A model generated the notes under the pieces. It did not search any database. It was not told the origin of the DNA and saw nothing but the letters and a program-made list of their open reading frames with translations. A stretch of DNA of 64,000 nt, taken from positions 1 to 64,000 of the forward strand of contig CACYZN010000009.1 of the NCBI GenBank assembly GCA_902778925.1, given 5' to 3'. Positions within the stretch are counted from its first letter, which is position 1. The number at the start of each line of letters is the position of its first letter. The position numbers were made by a program, and so were the translations under genes. Shown here piece by piece: positions 30,933-40,058 of this stretch. The DNA is from an uncultured Bacteroidota bacterium. GTDB lineage: Bacteria > Bacteroidota > Bacteroidia > Bacteroidales > P3.

Positions 30933-32201
30933 TCAGTACAGGAAGTTGTTGTAGGGGTAGCGCACGGCGTGTATGCGGCGCACCTCGTCGTAGAGCAGGC
31001 GGCGCAGGGTGTCGATGTTCTGGCGCTGGGCGGCCGAGATGAAGATGCTCTTGGCCTGCTTGGCAAGCCAGCTTTCCTGCAGCATGTCGAGGCTCCAGTT
31101 GGCCCGGGTGACGGGGGTGAGGTCGTCGGCCTCCTTCTCGACGTAGGTGTAGGCGTCGATCTTGTTGAAGACCATGATGGTGGGCTTGTCGGCGGCGCCT
31201 ATCTCCTCGAGGGTCTGGTTGACGGCGGCTATTTGCTCCTCGTGTCCGGGGTGCGAGATGTCTACCACATGCAGCAGCAGGTCGGCCTCGACCACCTCGT
31301 CGAGGGTCGACTTGAAGCTTTCGACCAGCTGGGTGGGCAGTTTGCGTATGAAGCCCACGGTGTCGGTGAGCAGGAAGGGCAGGTTGTCGACCACCACCTT
31401 GCGCACCGTGGTGTCGAGGGTGGCGAAGAGCTTGTTCTCGGCGAAGACGTCGCTTTTCGAGAGCAGGTTCATGAGGGTGGACTTGCCGACGTTGGTGTAG
31501 CCCACCAGTGCCACGCGCACCAGCGACTCGCGGTTCTTGCGCTGCAGGGTTTTCTGGGTGTCGATTTTGGCCAGCTGCACCTTGAGGGCGGCTATGCGTT
31601 CCTTGATGAGTCGGCGGTCGGTCTCAATCTGGGTCTCGCCGGGGCCGCGCATGCCTATGCCGCCGCGCTGGCGCTCGAGGTGGGTCCACATACGGGTAAG
31701 GCGGGGCAGCATGTACTGCAGCTGTGCCAGCTCGACCTGGGTGCGGGCGGCCGCCGTGCGGGCTCGGCGGGCGAAGATGTCGAGTATGAGGGTGGTGCGG
31801 TCCAGGATGCGGCATTCGAGTTCCTTCTCGAGGTTGCGCAGCTGGGCCGGCGAGAGCTCGTCGTCGACCACGATGAAGTCCACCTCCAGGGCGTTCTTGT
31901 ATTCCTTCAGTTCCTCGAGCTTGCCGCTGCCGATATAGGTGCGGGTGTCGGGGCGTTCGAGTTTCTGGACCACCTGCTTCACGCACACGCCGCCTGCGGT
32001 CTCGAGCAGAAAGGCCAGCTCGGCCAGGTACTCGTCGGTGCGCTCCAGGGTCTGTCCGCCGGGGCACACGGCCACGAGGATGGCCTTCTCGGGCACCACG
32101 TCGGTGCTGAAGGTGTTGCGCTCCTGGGGCGTGGGGCGCTTGGCGGTCTCGTCGCCTATCGCGTTACGGAACTTGCCCTGCTTATTTGGCGACCACTGCA
32201 T
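30933..32201 (-). CDS. hflX: GTPase HflX
   Basis: A 422-aa ribosome-associated GTPase that splits stalled or stressed 70S ribosomes. The N-terminal nucleotide-binding domain has TYIGSGKLEELKEY and the glycine-rich RGGIGMRGPGETQIETDRR linker. The G domain has VALVGYTNVGKSTLMN (P-loop), LFATLDTTVR (G2), DTVGFI (G3) and NKIDAY (G4). The start at 32201 overlaps the upstream glycosyltransferase by 20 nt. A later start is possible because the first 25 residues are poorly conserved. It is last in the operon GT-lepB-parC-GT-hflX. Confidence 0.95.
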   Translation of the reverse strand: MQWSPNKQGKFRNAIGDETAKRPTPQERNTFSTDVVPEKAILVAVCPGGQTLERTDEYLAELAFLLETAGGVCVKQVVQKLERPDTRTYIGSGKLEELKEYKNALEVDFIVVDDELSPAQLRNLEKELECRILDRTTLILDIFARRARTAAARTQVELAQLQYMLPRLTRMWTHLERQRGGIGMRGPGETQIETDRRLIKERIAALKVQLAKIDTQKTLQRKNRESLVRVALVGYTNVGKSTLMNLLSKSDVFAENKLFATLDTTVRKVVVDNLPFLLTDTVGFIRKLPTQLVESFKSTLDEVVEADLLLHVVDISHPGHEEQIAAVNQTLEEIGAADKPTIMVFNKIDAYTYVEKEADDLTPVTRANWSLDMLQESWLAKQAKSIFISAAQRQNIDTLRRLLYDEVRRIHAVRYPYNNFLY

Positions 32202-33384
32202 GCAGAAGCTCTTCTAACGGTTTGACGGCGGCGGGCCAGGCATAGTGCTGCTGCACGAAGTCGAAGCCGCTCGCGGCGATGCGGGAGCGCTGCTCGGCCG
32301 AACCCAGAAGCTGTGCGATGAGGGAAGCCAGCTCGGCAGCCGAGTCGCCCACGAGCAGGTGGTCGCCGGCCACGGCGCCGAGGGGGGTGGCGGCGAGCTG
32401 GGTGGTCACGCAGGGACGGCGCATGGCCATGGCCTCGAGCAGCTTGTTCTGCATGCCCGAGCCGATGCGCATGGGGGCCACGAAGACCGCAGCCGAGGTG
32501 TAGGCGTCGCGTATATCGTCCATGCGGCCGCTTACGGTGACGCAGCCCTTGGGGCCCTTGTTGGCCAACGCACGCACCGAGGGCCGGGGGTCGGCGCCGG
32601 CAATCAGCACCTTGGCGTCGGGGAGCGACGTCCACACGGTAGGCATCACCTCCTCGACCAGGAAGCGGGCGGCGTCGACGTTGGGGGCGTAGGACATGTT
32701 GCCGGTGAAGACCACACTGTAGGGAGGCTGAGGGGCGGGTTCCGGCTTCACAGCCTCGGCCTTGAAGTATTCGGTATCCACACCGTTGGGCACTATGCGT
32801 ATCTCGCCGCTCTTCTTGTGGGGTATGGCCTCGCTGTCGGTCTCGCTGATGATGGTGAGGCCGTCGAAGAACGAGAAGGCGTTGTACTCCGACGAACGCA
32901 GCATCTTGAACTCGTAGTGCAGCACATAGTGCCAGAAGCCTGTGGTCAGTTCCATGCGACGCTCGGTGTTCATCGATAGGGCATCCTGGAAGTCCATCAC
33001 CTTGGTGAACGGCAGTCGGGCCACAAGGGGCATGGTGCGCACCATCTGGTTGTACACCACGTCGGGCTGCACCTCGCGGGCAAAGGCGCGGCAGAGGCGC
33101 TTCGAGCGGCTGGTGTTCCAGTAGCCCATCTGGAGCGACTTGGAGGTAAACCAATTGCACACCACGTTGAAGGCGCATACAAGCAGGTTGAGCCGCACCA
33201 CACGTATCTCGCGGCAGTAGGGCTTCAGCGCGGCGCGCTGGGCCTCGGTCACCTTGGTGTGGCTCACACAGAAGAGGTATACGTCGTTATGCTTCGAGAG
33301 CTCTACTATCTGGTGGTAGGCGCGCAGCTTGTCGCCTTTCTCGAGCGGATAGGGAAACCGCGGTAAAACTACAAGTATCTTCAT
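32182..33384 (-). CDS. Glycosyltransferase, GT4 family (TIGR03087-like sugar transferase)
   Basis: A 400-aa GT-B fold enzyme. It opens MKILVVLPRFPYPLEKGDKLRAYHQI, a start typical of the exosortase/PEP-CTERM-associated sugar transferase subgroup of GT4. The C-terminal half has PYSVVFTGNMSYAPNVDAARFLVEEVMP, VSGRMDDIRDAYTSAAVFVAPMRIGSGMQNKLLEAMAMRRPCVTT with the donor-binding E in KLLEAMA. It adds a sugar to an unknown acceptor, probably in surface glycan assembly. The gene is 2 nt downstream of parC and overlaps hflX. Confidence 0.85.
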   Translation of the reverse strand: MKILVVLPRFPYPLEKGDKLRAYHQIVELSKHNDVYLFCVSHTKVTEAQRAALKPYCREIRVVRLNLLVCAFNVVCNWFTSKSLQMGYWNTSRSKRLCRAFAREVQPDVVYNQMVRTMPLVARLPFTKVMDFQDALSMNTERRMELTTGFWHYVLHYEFKMLRSSEYNAFSFFDGLTIISETDSEAIPHKKSGEIRIVPNGVDTEYFKAEAVKPEPAPQPPYSVVFTGNMSYAPNVDAARFLVEEVMPTVWTSLPDAKVLIAGADPRPSVRALANKGPKGCVTVSGRMDDIRDAYTSAAVFVAPMRIGSGMQNKLLEAMAMRRPCVTTQLAATPLGAVAGDHLLVGDSAAELASLIAQLLGSAEQRSRIAASGFDFVQQHYAWPAAVKPLEELLHAVVAK

Positions 33385-33386
33385 TC

Positions 33387-36026
33387 TTAAAACAGTTGTG
33401 TTTGTGTGCCCTCGGCAAAGCCTTGGCGGTCGTCGGGTATGGCAGACTCCTCTTCCACAGCCTCGTCGGCCTCTTCTATCACCTCAGGGTCCGGTTTAAG
33501 GGGTTGCATCCAGTTGAAGCTCTCCACCGCGAAAGTGGTGATGCGTTTGCCTTTGGCCTTGGAGCTCTTCACCCCGATAAAGTCTTCTACTTCGATTATC
33601 TCGCTCTGTATCTTCTTGCCGCTGTCGGGGGTATAGACCACCTCGAGGCGGGGGTAGAAGTCGAGACAGAGGTCCATCAGCGTCGAGCCGTCGTCGTCGA
33701 GGAAGGGGGTCTTGCGGTCGGTGACCTCGGGCACGAAGCGTTTCAGGTAGGGGTAGCCGTCGGCCGAGCGATAGAGCACCGTCACCACCTGGTCGGCGCG
33801 GTACTTGCGCAGCTCCATGAGGTCGTCCTCGTAGTGGTTGGCCAGGTCGAAGCCTGTGGTGCGGTAGCTGCCGTTCTGCATTATGGCCAGTATCTTGTCC
33901 GAGCCGTGGAACTCGCCCAGGTAGCGGCCGGCCTCATTCACGTTGAGGCGCTTCACGCTCTCGTCGAACCATATCTTGCGGGCCGAGAGGGTGCTCACGC
34001 CCGAGTCCTTGAGGTTGATGCTGCGCACAGCGTTGCGGGTAAGGATATTGCCCATGCTCTGGCGGCCCTTGATGGCGAGGGTCTTGAAGTCGAAGTCGAA
34101 CGACACCTTCTTCAGCTTGGGGTTGCTCACGTGGTGCACCGTCACCACCTCGGCCTCGCCATTGGGGTTGGCGGTGAAATAGAGCACCTTGGTGCCCTTC
34201 GAGCCCTTGGTGAGGGAATACTCGCGGTCGCGGGTTATGGCCGTCACCGAGAAGCGCTTCACCATGGCATATCCCGCCGAGCCGTCGCGGTATATCATGT
34301 TGTACACCGTGCGCTCGTCGCGCTTGCGGAACACGCTCACGAACAGTATCTCCTTGCAGTCCTGCGAGCCTACGAAGCCCTTCTCCTGCACCTTGGTAAC
34401 CATCATGGTTCCGTCGCGACGGAAGACGATGATGTCGTCCATGCGCGAGCACTCGCAGGCCACCTCGACGCCCTCTTCGCGCTTCAGGCCCCAGCCCACG
34501 AAGCCGGTCTGGTAGTTGACGTACAGCTTCTCGTTGGCCAGCGCCACCTCGGTCGACTCGATGTCCTCGAAGTTGCGTATCTCGGTGCGACGCTCGCGGC
34601 CTTTGCCGTAGCGCTTCAGTATATCCTCGAAGTAGCGTATGGCATAGTCGGTGAGGTGGGCCAGGTGATTGCGCACCTCGTCGATGGTCATCTCTATCGA
34701 GGCTATCTCTTCCATAGCCTTCTTTATGTCGAAGCGGTTGATCTTGCGGACCGGTTTCTCGCAGAGCTTGAGCACGTCGTCGCGGGTAATCTCCTTCACG
34801 AAGAGCTTGCGGTATGGGTCAAAGGCGCGCTCTATCATGGTAACTATGTCGTCCCACGAGGAGGCCTTCTGCTTGGGGTCTTCGAGCACCTTATAGATGC
34901 CTTTCTCGAAGAACAGCTTCTCGAGTGAGACCCAGTGCCAGCGGTCTTCCAATTCGCCCAGCTGTATCTCCAGCTCCTGGCGCAGCAGGTCGCGGGTGCG
35001 CTGGGTGCTGTGGCGCAGTATGTCGCTGGCGGTCATGAATACTGGCTTCTCGTCGACAATGACACAGGTCTGAGGCGAGAAGCTAATCTGGCACGAGGTG
35101 AAGGCGTACAGTGCATCGATGGTCTGGTCGGGGCTTACGCCGGCTGGCAGGTAGACCACGATTTCGACCTCGGCGGCTGTGTTGTCGTCGACCTTCTTTA
35201 TCTTGATCTTGCCCTTCTCGTTGGCCTTGACGATGCTGTCTATCAGGGTGTCGGTGGTGACAGTGTAGGGCAGCTCGGTGATGACTATGGCCTTGCGCTT
35301 CTCGTCGTAGTGCATCTTGGCGCGTATGCGCAGGCGACCGCCGATGGCGGCGTCGTTGTACTTGCTCACGTCGATGAGGCCGCCGGTGGGGAAGTCGGGG
35401 TATATCTCAAACTCCTCGTCGCGCAGTATCTTGATGCTGGCGTCGAGCAGCTCGCAGAAGTTGTAGGGGAGTATGACGCTGGTGAGCGTCACTGCAATAC
35501 CCTTGGTACCCTGGGCGAGCAGCAGAGGGAACTTGATGGGCAGCGACACGGGTTCCTGCTTGCGGCCGTCGTAGGAGGGCTTCCACTGTGTGGTCTTGGG
35601 ATTGAAGACCACCTCCTTGGCGAACTTCGAGAGGCGGGCCTCGATGTAGCGGCCGGCGGCGGCATCGTCGCCGGTGAGTATGTTGCCCCAGTTACCCTGG
35701 CAGTCTATGAGTAGTTCCTTCTGGCCGAGGTTGACCAGAGCGTCCTTGATGCTGGCGTCGCCATGAGGGTGGTACTGCATGGTGTTACCCACAATATTGG
35801 CCACCTTGGTGTAGCGGCCGTCGTCGGTCTCCTTCATGGCGTGCAGTATGCGGCGCTGCACAGGCTTGAGGCCGTCGTCGATGTCGGGCACCGAGCGGTC
35901 GAGTATGACGTCGGAAGCGTAGTCTATCCAGTAGTCCTTGAACATATTGCCGAGCGAGAGCGTGGCGCCCTGCTCCAGCGGCTGTCCGTCTAGTTGTTCT
36001 TGTGTTATATCGTCGTTTTCTTCCAT
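33387..36026 (-). CDS. parC: DNA topoisomerase IV subunit A
   Basis: An 879-aa type IIA topoisomerase A subunit that decatenates daughter chromosomes with ParE. DYASDVILDRSVPDIDDGLKPVQRRILHAM is the conserved N-terminal helix-turn-helix entry, MQYHPHGDASI follows, and GRYIEARL holds the catalytic tyrosine Y127. The C-terminal beta-propeller region is divergent and lacks the GyrA box QRRGGKG, which favours ParC over GyrA. The acidic tail (EEADEAVEEESAIPDD) is unremarkable. parE is not adjacent here. It sits 17 nt from lepB in an operon. Confidence 0.9.
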   Translation of the reverse strand: MEENDDITQEQLDGQPLEQGATLSLGNMFKDYWIDYASDVILDRSVPDIDDGLKPVQRRILHAMKETDDGRYTKVANIVGNTMQYHPHGDASIKDALVNLGQKELLIDCQGNWGNILTGDDAAAGRYIEARLSKFAKEVVFNPKTTQWKPSYDGRKQEPVSLPIKFPLLLAQGTKGIAVTLTSVILPYNFCELLDASIKILRDEEFEIYPDFPTGGLIDVSKYNDAAIGGRLRIRAKMHYDEKRKAIVITELPYTVTTDTLIDSIVKANEKGKIKIKKVDDNTAAEVEIVVYLPAGVSPDQTIDALYAFTSCQISFSPQTCVIVDEKPVFMTASDILRHSTQRTRDLLRQELEIQLGELEDRWHWVSLEKLFFEKGIYKVLEDPKQKASSWDDIVTMIERAFDPYRKLFVKEITRDDVLKLCEKPVRKINRFDIKKAMEEIASIEMTIDEVRNHLAHLTDYAIRYFEDILKRYGKGRERRTEIRNFEDIESTEVALANEKLYVNYQTGFVGWGLKREEGVEVACECSRMDDIIVFRRDGTMMVTKVQEKGFVGSQDCKEILFVSVFRKRDERTVYNMIYRDGSAGYAMVKRFSVTAITRDREYSLTKGSKGTKVLYFTANPNGEAEVVTVHHVSNPKLKKVSFDFDFKTLAIKGRQSMGNILTRNAVRSINLKDSGVSTLSARKIWFDESVKRLNVNEAGRYLGEFHGSDKILAIMQNGSYRTTGFDLANHYEDDLMELRKYRADQVVTVLYRSADGYPYLKRFVPEVTDRKTPFLDDDGSTLMDLCLDFYPRLEVVYTPDSGKKIQSEIIEVEDFIGVKSSKAKGKRITTFAVESFNWMQPLKPDPEVIEEADEAVEEESAIPDDRQGFAEGTQTQLF

Positions 36027-36043
36027 GTTCTAAAGGGGGAGTG

Positions 36044-37594
36044 TTACACTTTCTTGAAGAGGCGACCGCGGAACTTGAAGAGGCCCTGGCGGTCTTTGTC
36101 CCAGCTCCAGAGGATGGTCTTGGCGCGGCCCACGATGTGGTCCTCGGGCACGTAGCCCCAGTAGCGGCTGTCCTGGCTGTGGTGGCGGTTGTCGCCCATC
36201 ATCCAGTAGTAGTTCTGGCGCACGGTGTAGGTGGTGGCGGGCTGGCCGTTGACGAGTATCTGGTCGCCGCGCACCTCGAGGGTGTTGCCCTCGTAGGCTT
36301 CTATCACGCGGCGGTACATGGGCAGTGTCTTGGCGTCGAGCTGCAGCACCTGGCCCTTGGCGGGGATGTGCACCGGGCCGTAGTTGTCGATGCTCTGCAC
36401 CGAGTCGGCCAGGCTGGGGTACAGCGTGGGGTCGGCGGGAGCGTCTATGGGCTGCACGTCAAGCACGTCGTAGCGCTTGGCCAAGCGCGAGGCCATGGTC
36501 GGGGTGAGTGGCAGCACCATGCCGTAGGCGTTGCCCAGTTGCTCGGCGTTGTAGAGGGCTGCCGATATGTCGTCGTAGCTGACGCCGACCTCGTGGAGCA
36601 TCATCTGCGGACGGGCCTGTATGCCGTCGACGACCACGAGGTAGGTGGTCTGTGCCTCGGCGGGGGTCTGCAGTGCGCGGCCGTTGATGTAGACCACGTG
36701 GTTGCGCACCTCGAGGGTGTCGCCCGGCATGCCGATGCAGCGCTTGATGTAGTTCTCGCGCTTGTCGAGGGGTCGCACCACGGGCTTGCCCAGCGGCACG
36801 GGGCCTTCGCCGATGTCGATGGTCTGGCGGCCACTCCACACGGCCTCGCGCCCGAAGTCGTTCAGGGCCTGGTAGTAGGTGTACTTGCCGTCGGGGAAGC
36901 CGCTCAGTATGGTGTCGCCGGCCGGGAAGTTGAAGACCACGGCGTCGAAGCGCTTCACCTCGGAGTAGCCCCAATAGCGGTGGTAGGGCAGCTGCGGATG
37001 GTCGAAGTAGGACTTGCCGCCTATGAGCGGCACCACGTTGTGCATCAGCGGCAGGCTGAGGGGGGTCATGGCCACGCGGGGACCGTAGGCCAGCTTGCTC
37101 ACCATCAAGTGGTCGCCCACCAGCAGGCTCTTTTCCATCGAGCTGGAGGGTATCTGGTAGAGCTCGAATATGTTGCCCCGGATGATGGTGGCGGCGATGA
37201 GGGCGAAGACGATGGCGTCGAGCCAGTCGCGTCCTTCGCCCACCTTGGCGGGTTTCTCGACGCGCGGGTCGACGTAGCGGCACTTCTTGTCGAGCCCCAG
37301 CCACGGCAGATAGACGAAGGGGAACAGCGCCGCCGCCAACTGCTCCCAGAAGGAGTAGCGGCGGAAGACGCGCGCCGTCTCCTGCACCAGCAGCAGGAAG
37401 CAGAAGACGTTGACGGCCGGCACAAACATGTATATGTACCAGCGCCACGACTTGCCGCACAGGCGTATCCACAGCACGATGTTGTAGACCGGCACCAGTG
37501 CCTTCCACGGTGCCAGACCGGCCTTGCCAAAGACGAACCACAGGCCGGCCACGGTGCCGACCAGGTAAATGAGTAGTAGGATGTCGTATATCAT
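36044..37594 (-). CDS. lepB: Signal peptidase I
   Basis: A 516-aa membrane protease that removes signal peptides. The first 100 residues contain three or more membrane spans (DILLLIYLVGTVAGLWFVFG, IYMFVPAVNVFCFLLLV, FPFVYLPWLG), an extension seen in Bacteroidetes LepB. The catalytic Ser is S152 in YQIPSSSME and the general-base Lys K284 in NYIKRCIGMPGD. WMMGDNRHHSQDSRYWGYVPEDHIVGRA is the conserved C-terminal box. A large segment of about 150 residues between GDTLEV and the GDNR box makes it longer than proteobacterial enzymes. Neighbours are parC and a glycosyltransferase. Confidence 0.95.
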   Translation of the reverse strand: MIYDILLLIYLVGTVAGLWFVFGKAGLAPWKALVPVYNIVLWIRLCGKSWRWYIYMFVPAVNVFCFLLLVQETARVFRRYSFWEQLAAALFPFVYLPWLGLDKKCRYVDPRVEKPAKVGEGRDWLDAIVFALIAATIIRGNIFELYQIPSSSMEKSLLVGDHLMVSKLAYGPRVAMTPLSLPLMHNVVPLIGGKSYFDHPQLPYHRYWGYSEVKRFDAVVFNFPAGDTILSGFPDGKYTYYQALNDFGREAVWSGRQTIDIGEGPVPLGKPVVRPLDKRENYIKRCIGMPGDTLEVRNHVVYINGRALQTPAEAQTTYLVVVDGIQARPQMMLHEVGVSYDDISAALYNAEQLGNAYGMVLPLTPTMASRLAKRYDVLDVQPIDAPADPTLYPSLADSVQSIDNYGPVHIPAKGQVLQLDAKTLPMYRRVIEAYEGNTLEVRGDQILVNGQPATTYTVRQNYYWMMGDNRHHSQDSRYWGYVPEDHIVGRAKTILWSWDKDRQGLFKFRGRLFKKV

Positions 37595-37616
37595 GTCTTT
37601 ACTATTTCTGAGTGTT

Positions 37617-38762
37617 TTATTTCTGAGTTATGAGTATGGCGAGCAGCTTCTGCTTCTCCCGTTCCCAGTCCATGTCCCGGCGGGCGGCGTCGAAGTCGCT
37701 GTCGGTCCACTGGCGTGCCAGCACGCGCTCGACGGCGCGGGCCAGCGCCCGGGCTTCGGAGCCTGGCTGCCGCTCTATCACCTCGCCCACGCCGAAGCGG
37801 CGCACCACGGCGGCCATCTCGGGCAGGTCGCTCACCACCATGGGTACGCCGGCCGCCACAAAGTCGCCTATGCGGTTGGGCAGGGCGTAGTGGTAGCTGA
37901 GGCCGAGGTCGTCGAGCATCACCAGTCCCACGTCGGCCTGGCGCGTCAGCGCGTCGAGGTCGGCGGGCGGCACGTGGCCCAGGAAGTGCACGCGGTCGGC
38001 CCACGGCTTGGCGGCGGCATAGGTCTGCATGGCCTGCAGCAGGTCGCCCCGTCCGGCCACCACCAGCCGGCACTGCGGCAGGTACTCGAGGGCGTCGATG
38101 GCCCAGTCGACGCCGCGCCCCAGGTTGACGGCCCCCTGGTAGAGGAGGGTGGAGAGTGGAGAGCGGAGAGTGGAGAGTGGAGAGTGGGGAGCGGAGAGTG
38201 GAGAGCGGAGAGCGGGCAGGTTGCGCACCACGGTCATGGCGAGGCCGTACCGGTCGCGGTAGTAGTCGGCAATGCTCTGGCAGACGGTGAGGCGGGCGTC
38301 GCAGCGCGGCATGTAGCGCCGCTCGATGGCGCGCCACACCCACTGCACCAACGGCCGGTGTTGCACCTCGGGCACCTCGGGGAAGAGCTCGTGGGCGTCC
38401 ATCACCAGGCGGCAGCCCAGTCGGCGTGCTGCCACGGCGCAGCCGGCCAGGGTGTCGGTGTCGTTGGCCCACACCACGTCGGGCCGCTCGCGCAGCATCG
38501 TGCTGCAGAGGCGACGGTTGAGCTCGGCATAGAAGCGCCAGCCGCGCCGGTGGCGCAGCGGCATGCGCACCAGGCGCCACGGAGCCTCGACCTCGGGGCT
38601 CGACGGCAGGCGCCGGCCCACCACCACCACCTCGCAACCGGCCTGCTGCAGCGCCCCGGCATGGCGCGCCACGCGGCGGTCGTTGCTCAGGTCGTTGCTT
38701 ACGGCCATGGCCACTTTTATGGTGTTCTTTTTATCCAAAACTGTATAATAACGCTCCCGCAT
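37617..38762 (-). CDS. Glycosyltransferase, GT4 family, with a repeat insert between its two lobes
   Basis: A 381-aa GT-B enzyme. TIKVAMAVSNDLSNDRRVARHAGAL is the first beta strand and glycine-poor loop, VWANDTDTLAGCAVAARRLGCRLVMDAHELFPE the donor-side helix, and LSYHYALPNRIGDFVAAGVPMVVSDLPEM the C-terminal donor site. Residues about 183-206 (LRSPLSAPHSPLSTLRSPLS) are encoded by heptamer repeats and replace the linker leading to the LLYQGAVNLGRG strand of the second lobe. I chose the ATG at 38762, since a start at 38708 would cut into the first strand and one at 38813 has no support. It heads the operon leading to hflX. The sugar and acceptor are unknown. Confidence 0.82.
   Translation of the reverse strand: MRERYYTVLDKKNTIKVAMAVSNDLSNDRRVARHAGALQQAGCEVVVVGRRLPSSPEVEAPWRLVRMPLRHRRGWRFYAELNRRLCSTMLRERPDVVWANDTDTLAGCAVAARRLGCRLVMDAHELFPEVPEVQHRPLVQWVWRAIERRYMPRCDARLTVCQSIADYYRDRYGLAMTVVRNLPALRSPLSAPHSPLSTLRSPLSTLLYQGAVNLGRGVDWAIDALEYLPQCRLVVAGRGDLLQAMQTYAAAKPWADRVHFLGHVPPADLDALTRQADVGLVMLDDLGLSYHYALPNRIGDFVAAGVPMVVSDLPEMAAVVRRFGVGEVIERQPGSEARALARAVERVLARQWTDSDFDAARRDMDWEREKQKLLAILITQK
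38144..38213. repeat. Tandem GGAGAGT/GGAGAGC heptamers inside a glycosyltransferase gene
   Basis: About ten GGAGAGT, GGAGAGC or GGGGAGC heptamers in a row on the plus strand. The coding strand reads the complement, giving APHSPLSTLRSPL, the same 13-residue string encoded by the right arm of the second cca insert. It is one arm only, placed in the inter-lobe linker. Confidence 0.9.
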
Positions 38763-38843
38763 CCGAAATCGTATACCGTCCCGCAAAAAAACTTTTCCAC
38801 ACCCCCGCCCCACCCGCTTCCCGACGCAAGGGCACGCCCTCAG

Positions 38844-38999
38844 CTCCCCTTCCCCTCCCCTTCCGGTGGCCTCGTTGTACTATCGTTGTACTATTGTTGT
38901 ACTATCGTTGTACTATTGAAAACATAAGAACGATAGTACAACAATAGTACAACGATAGTACAACGACCGGAGGGGAACCGGAGAGGAAGCGGAGGGGAT
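38844..38999. repeat. Intergenic palindromic repeat E5 (11-bp unit type B)
   Basis: Same left arm and loop as E4 (TTGTACTATCG/TTG units, then AAAACATAAGAAC), with the right-arm units in a different order. The outer arms CCCCTTCCGG and CCGGAGGGG pair. It lies between the divergent glycosyltransferase and META-lipoprotein genes. The rest of 38763-39093 is GC-rich with no gene, and no clean TAnnTTTG was found on either side. Confidence 0.9.
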
Positions 39000-39093
39000 G
39001 GGGTGCGGAGGGGGTGCCGGAGCCGGGGGCTGCAGGGCAGAAAAATGTTGCGTGCACGCACAATAATATGCAGGCACGAGCGTTTGAAGGAGT

Positions 39094-39573
39094 ATGAAAG
39101 CAACGAATGCCCTTGTCGCATTGTGCCTTGTGCTGGCCGCTGCCGGCGCGGTGGGCTGCACGGCGGCGCGCGCCCCAGAGGCCGCGTCGGCGACCGTGGC
39201 CGAGCCGCTGGCGCCGACGCACGAGCAGGTGTGGCAGCTGGTCGAGATGCGCGGCCGCAAGGTGGAGCGCAGCCTCGCCGCGGTCACCCTGGTGGTCAAC
39301 CCACAGGCCGGCACCGTCAAGGGCCAGGGGGCCTGCAACGGCTACTATGCCGACTGCCGCCTGCGGTGGACGGCCACCGACCAGGAGGGGCACCACTACA
39401 GCCTGCGGCTGGAGAATGTGGGCAGCCACGACCGGCAGTGCCCCGACGCCGAGATGAATGCCGACGCGCGCTACCTGGCGCTGCTGGCCAAGGCCGACGG
39501 GCTGGTGCTGACGCCCACCACCCTCGTGCTGTTTCAAAAAGAACGCCCACTGCTGAAATACGAACTGCTATGA
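39094..39573 (+). CDS. META/HslJ-like lipoprotein
   Basis: A 159-aa protein with a lipoprotein signal (MKATNALVALCLVLAAAGAVGC, Cys 22). The mature part has EQVWQLVEMRGRKVE, VTLVVNPQAGTVKGQGACNGYYADC and a CPDAEMNADARYLALLAKADGLVLTPTTLVLF ending. The W-x-L opening, the GxxACNxYxA turn and the Cys/Glu pair followed by a helix and strand resemble the META domain of HslJ and related Bacteroidetes lipoproteins. Function is unknown, possibly envelope stress. It is first in the dprA-VTC-cca operon, and its stop overlaps the NUDIX start. Confidence 0.65.
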   Translation: MKATNALVALCLVLAAAGAVGCTAARAPEAASATVAEPLAPTHEQVWQLVEMRGRKVERSLAAVTLVVNPQAGTVKGQGACNGYYADCRLRWTATDQEGHHYSLRLENVGSHDRQCPDAEMNADARYLALLAKADGLVLTPTTLVLFQKERPLLKYELL

Positions 39574-40058
39574 CCCTGAGCTACCGACGACTGACCATCC
39601 ACCTCGGCCCACGCACGCTGCACCGCCTGAAAGAGCGCCTGCGGTGGGTGCGGGCGGCCGGATGCGTGGTGACCGACGAGGGCGGCGACATGCTGCTCAT
39701 AAGCCGCAACGGCCGTTGGGACCTGCCCAAGGGCAAGGTGGAGGCCGGCGAGACGCTGCTGCAGGCCGCCCTGCGCGAGACCGCCGAGGAGACCGGCATC
39801 GAGGCCACGCCTGCCGGCTGCCGTCCGCTGCCGCTGGTGAAGACATACCACTCGTACAACCTCTACGGCGGGTGGCACCTGAAGCAGACCACCTGGTTTG
39901 CGGCATGCGCCACCGGACACCACCCCGCCGGCCGACCCCAGGGTGAGGAAGGCATAGCCGCGGTGGTGTGGGTGCGGCCCGACGAGTGGCGCCGCCGCCT
40001 GGAACACAGCTACGGCACCATGCGCACCATTGTAAAACACATGCCATGGACCGACTGA
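39570..40058 (+). CDS. NUDIX hydrolase
   Basis: A 162-aa protein with a complete NUDIX box, GKVEAGETLLQAALRETAEETGI, preceded by LLISRNGRWDLPKGK. The box coordinates Mg2+ for hydrolysis of a nucleoside diphosphate-linked substrate, which I cannot name. The C-terminal half (VKTYHSYNLYGGWHLKQTTWFAA) is typical of a Bacteroidetes subgroup. It overlaps the upstream stop (ATGA) and the dprA start (13 nt). Confidence 0.9.
   Translation: MTLSYRRLTIHLGPRTLHRLKERLRWVRAAGCVVTDEGGDMLLISRNGRWDLPKGKVEAGETLLQAALRETAEETGIEATPAGCRPLPLVKTYHSYNLYGGWHLKQTTWFAACATGHHPAGRPQGEEGIAAVVWVRPDEWRRRLEHSYGTMRTIVKHMPWTD

Noticed and set aside
33387..36026. Gyrase A instead of topoisomerase IV A
   Set aside because: The catalytic tyrosine region fits both, but the GyrA box is absent and the C-terminal propeller matches the Bacteroidetes ParC type. 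A tree with the genome's own gyrA would settle it.
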